DNA from: Chiayiivirga flava
GTDB lineage: Bacteria; Pseudomonadota; Gammaproteobacteria; Xanthomonadales; Xanthomonadaceae
Direction: 5' to 3'
Length of the DNA stretch: 64,000 nt
NCBI RefSeq assembly: GCF_014202825.1
Contig: NZ_JACHHP010000004.1
Location: 1 to 64,000 of the forward strand
Under the pieces are notes generated by a model. It ran no database searches and was not told the origin of the DNA. It saw only the letters and a program-made list of their open reading frames with translations. Each line of letters starts with the position of its first letter. Position 1 is the stretch's first letter. The position numbers and the translations under genes were made by a program. Shown one piece after another: positions 63,380 to 64,000 of this stretch.

Positions 63380-64000
63380 TGTCCGATACGAACCCCAGCG
63401 TCCTCGAATTCACCGGCGAGCGTTTCACGCCCGAATGCGTGCGCGAGATCTGGTACGAGCATTGGCACCGCTACGCGTTCGCGTTGCCGCTCGCACGCGG
63501 CCGGCGCGTGCTCGACGCCGCGTGCGGGGAAGGCTACGGCAGCGCGCTGCTGGCCGGCGAGGCGGCGTCGGTGCTCGGTGTGGACATCTCCGACACCACG
63601 GTGGCGCACGCACGGGCACGCTACGGCACGCGCGAGCGCGTGCACTTCGCGCAGGGCGACTGCACCGCACTCGACGCATTGCCGGATGCCGGGTTCGACC
63701 TCATCGTCAGCTTCGAGACGCTGGAACACCTGCACGACCACGAACGCATGCTCGACGGATTCGCGCGTCTGCTCGCCGACGATGGCATCCTGCTCATCTC
63801 CACGCCCGACAAGCGCACCTACACCGATCTCTCCGGCGCCACCAACGAGCACCACGTGCGCGAGTTGTACCGCGACGAATTCGAGTCGCTGCTGAGCGTG
63901 CGTTTTCCCCACCATCGCCTGTTCGGACAGAAGCTGCTGTTCGCTTCGGTGCTGTGGGACGAGCGGCGGACGGATACATGGGCCGCCACCACCATGTCGG
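63379..64000 (+). CDS. Class I SAM-dependent methyltransferase (partial)
   Basis: At least 207 residues from ATG 63379, open to the window edge. The SAM motif is VLDAACGEGYGSALLA, followed by VLGVDISDTTVAHARARYG, FAQGDCTALDALPDAGFDLIVSFETLEHLHDHERML and ISTPDKRTYTD, a methyltransferase-11-type core. The EFTGERFTPE start is typical of methyltransferases in O-antigen clusters, and in several such clusters the methyl cap sets chain length and is read by the Wzt C-terminal domain. That link is inference. The 3-prime end is missing. Confidence 0.85.
   Translation, partial: MSDTNPSVLEFTGERFTPECVREIWYEHWHRYAFALPLARGRRVLDAACGEGYGSALLAGEAASVLGVDISDTTVAHARARYGTRERVHFAQGDCTALDALPDAGFDLIVSFETLEHLHDHERMLDGFARLLADDGILLISTPDKRTYTDLSGATNEHHVRELYRDEFESLLSVRFPHHRLFGQKLLFASVLWDERRTDTWAATTMS

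Overview
The window is about 64 kb of GC-rich gammaproteobacterial chromosome, most likely from the Xanthomonadales/Lysobacterales. Three things point there: a type II secretion operon in the Xanthomonas xps order (E-F-G-H-I-J-K-L-M-N-D), xerD followed by dsbC genes, and families of short intergenic repeats of a kind I recall from xanthomonads. Almost everything is core chromosome. I see no prophage, insertion sequence, CRISPR array or plasmid functions.

Layout. 0.2-9.1 kb: coq7, rplM-rpsI, tRNA-Gln(CTG), a small phasin-like gene, gap, a secreted aspartyl-protease-like protein, an amidohydrolase, and a pgk-HAD phosphatase-alkB operon. 9.4-14.8 kb: a ThrE-type exporter, an H-NS-family protein with a clear promoter, an unrecognised coiled-coil protein, proS and two small DUF4124-type envelope proteins. 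14.9-22.0 kb: pssA, a GAF-SpoIIE-kinase switch protein and a STAS protein, running straight into an Mla-type lipid transporter (mlaE, mlaF, mlaD, auxiliary lipoprotein), then a probable holD (polymerase III psi) and rimI. 22.4-36.6 kb: valS, a secreted protein that looks like a metalloprotease without its catalytic motif, a 1478-residue protein with twelve repeats and an IPTL-like C-terminal tail, holC (chi), pepA, and lptF-lptG. 36.9-44.8 kb: an RDD membrane protein, xerD, two tandem dsbC-like genes, purL, and a membrane protein that may be exosortase-H associated.

44.8-55.7 kb is the type II secretion operon, mostly with overlapping stop and start codons, ending in the lipoprotein secretin gspD. 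55.7-64 kb holds a small lipoprotein, a secreted protein with a structured leader and a very strong terminator, an Ig-like secreted protein, a parvulin-type prolyl isomerase, and the start of an ABC-transporter-dependent polysaccharide cluster (wzm, wzt, glycosyltransferase, methyltransferase) that runs off the edge. From about 54.4 kb to 62.3 kb base composition and codon use differ from the rest, with apparent breaks inside gspD and inside wzt.

Shared theme: much of the window serves the envelope, namely LPS export (lptFG, wzm/wzt), lipid trafficking (mla), periplasmic disulfide and proline isomerisation, type II secretion and large surface proteins. The most unusual DNA is a repeat element built from two facing 28-bp arms, each made of four heptamers (GATTCGN). 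It occurs at three gene junctions, where it supplies codons to mlaF and the stop codon to pepA, and as a single arm inside purL. I found no wholly new multi-gene system that the sequence alone can prove. The best leads are the heptamer element, the SpoIIE-STAS-Mla arrangement, the pseudoprotease/IPTL-protein pair and the structured leader at 56.2-56.3 kb.
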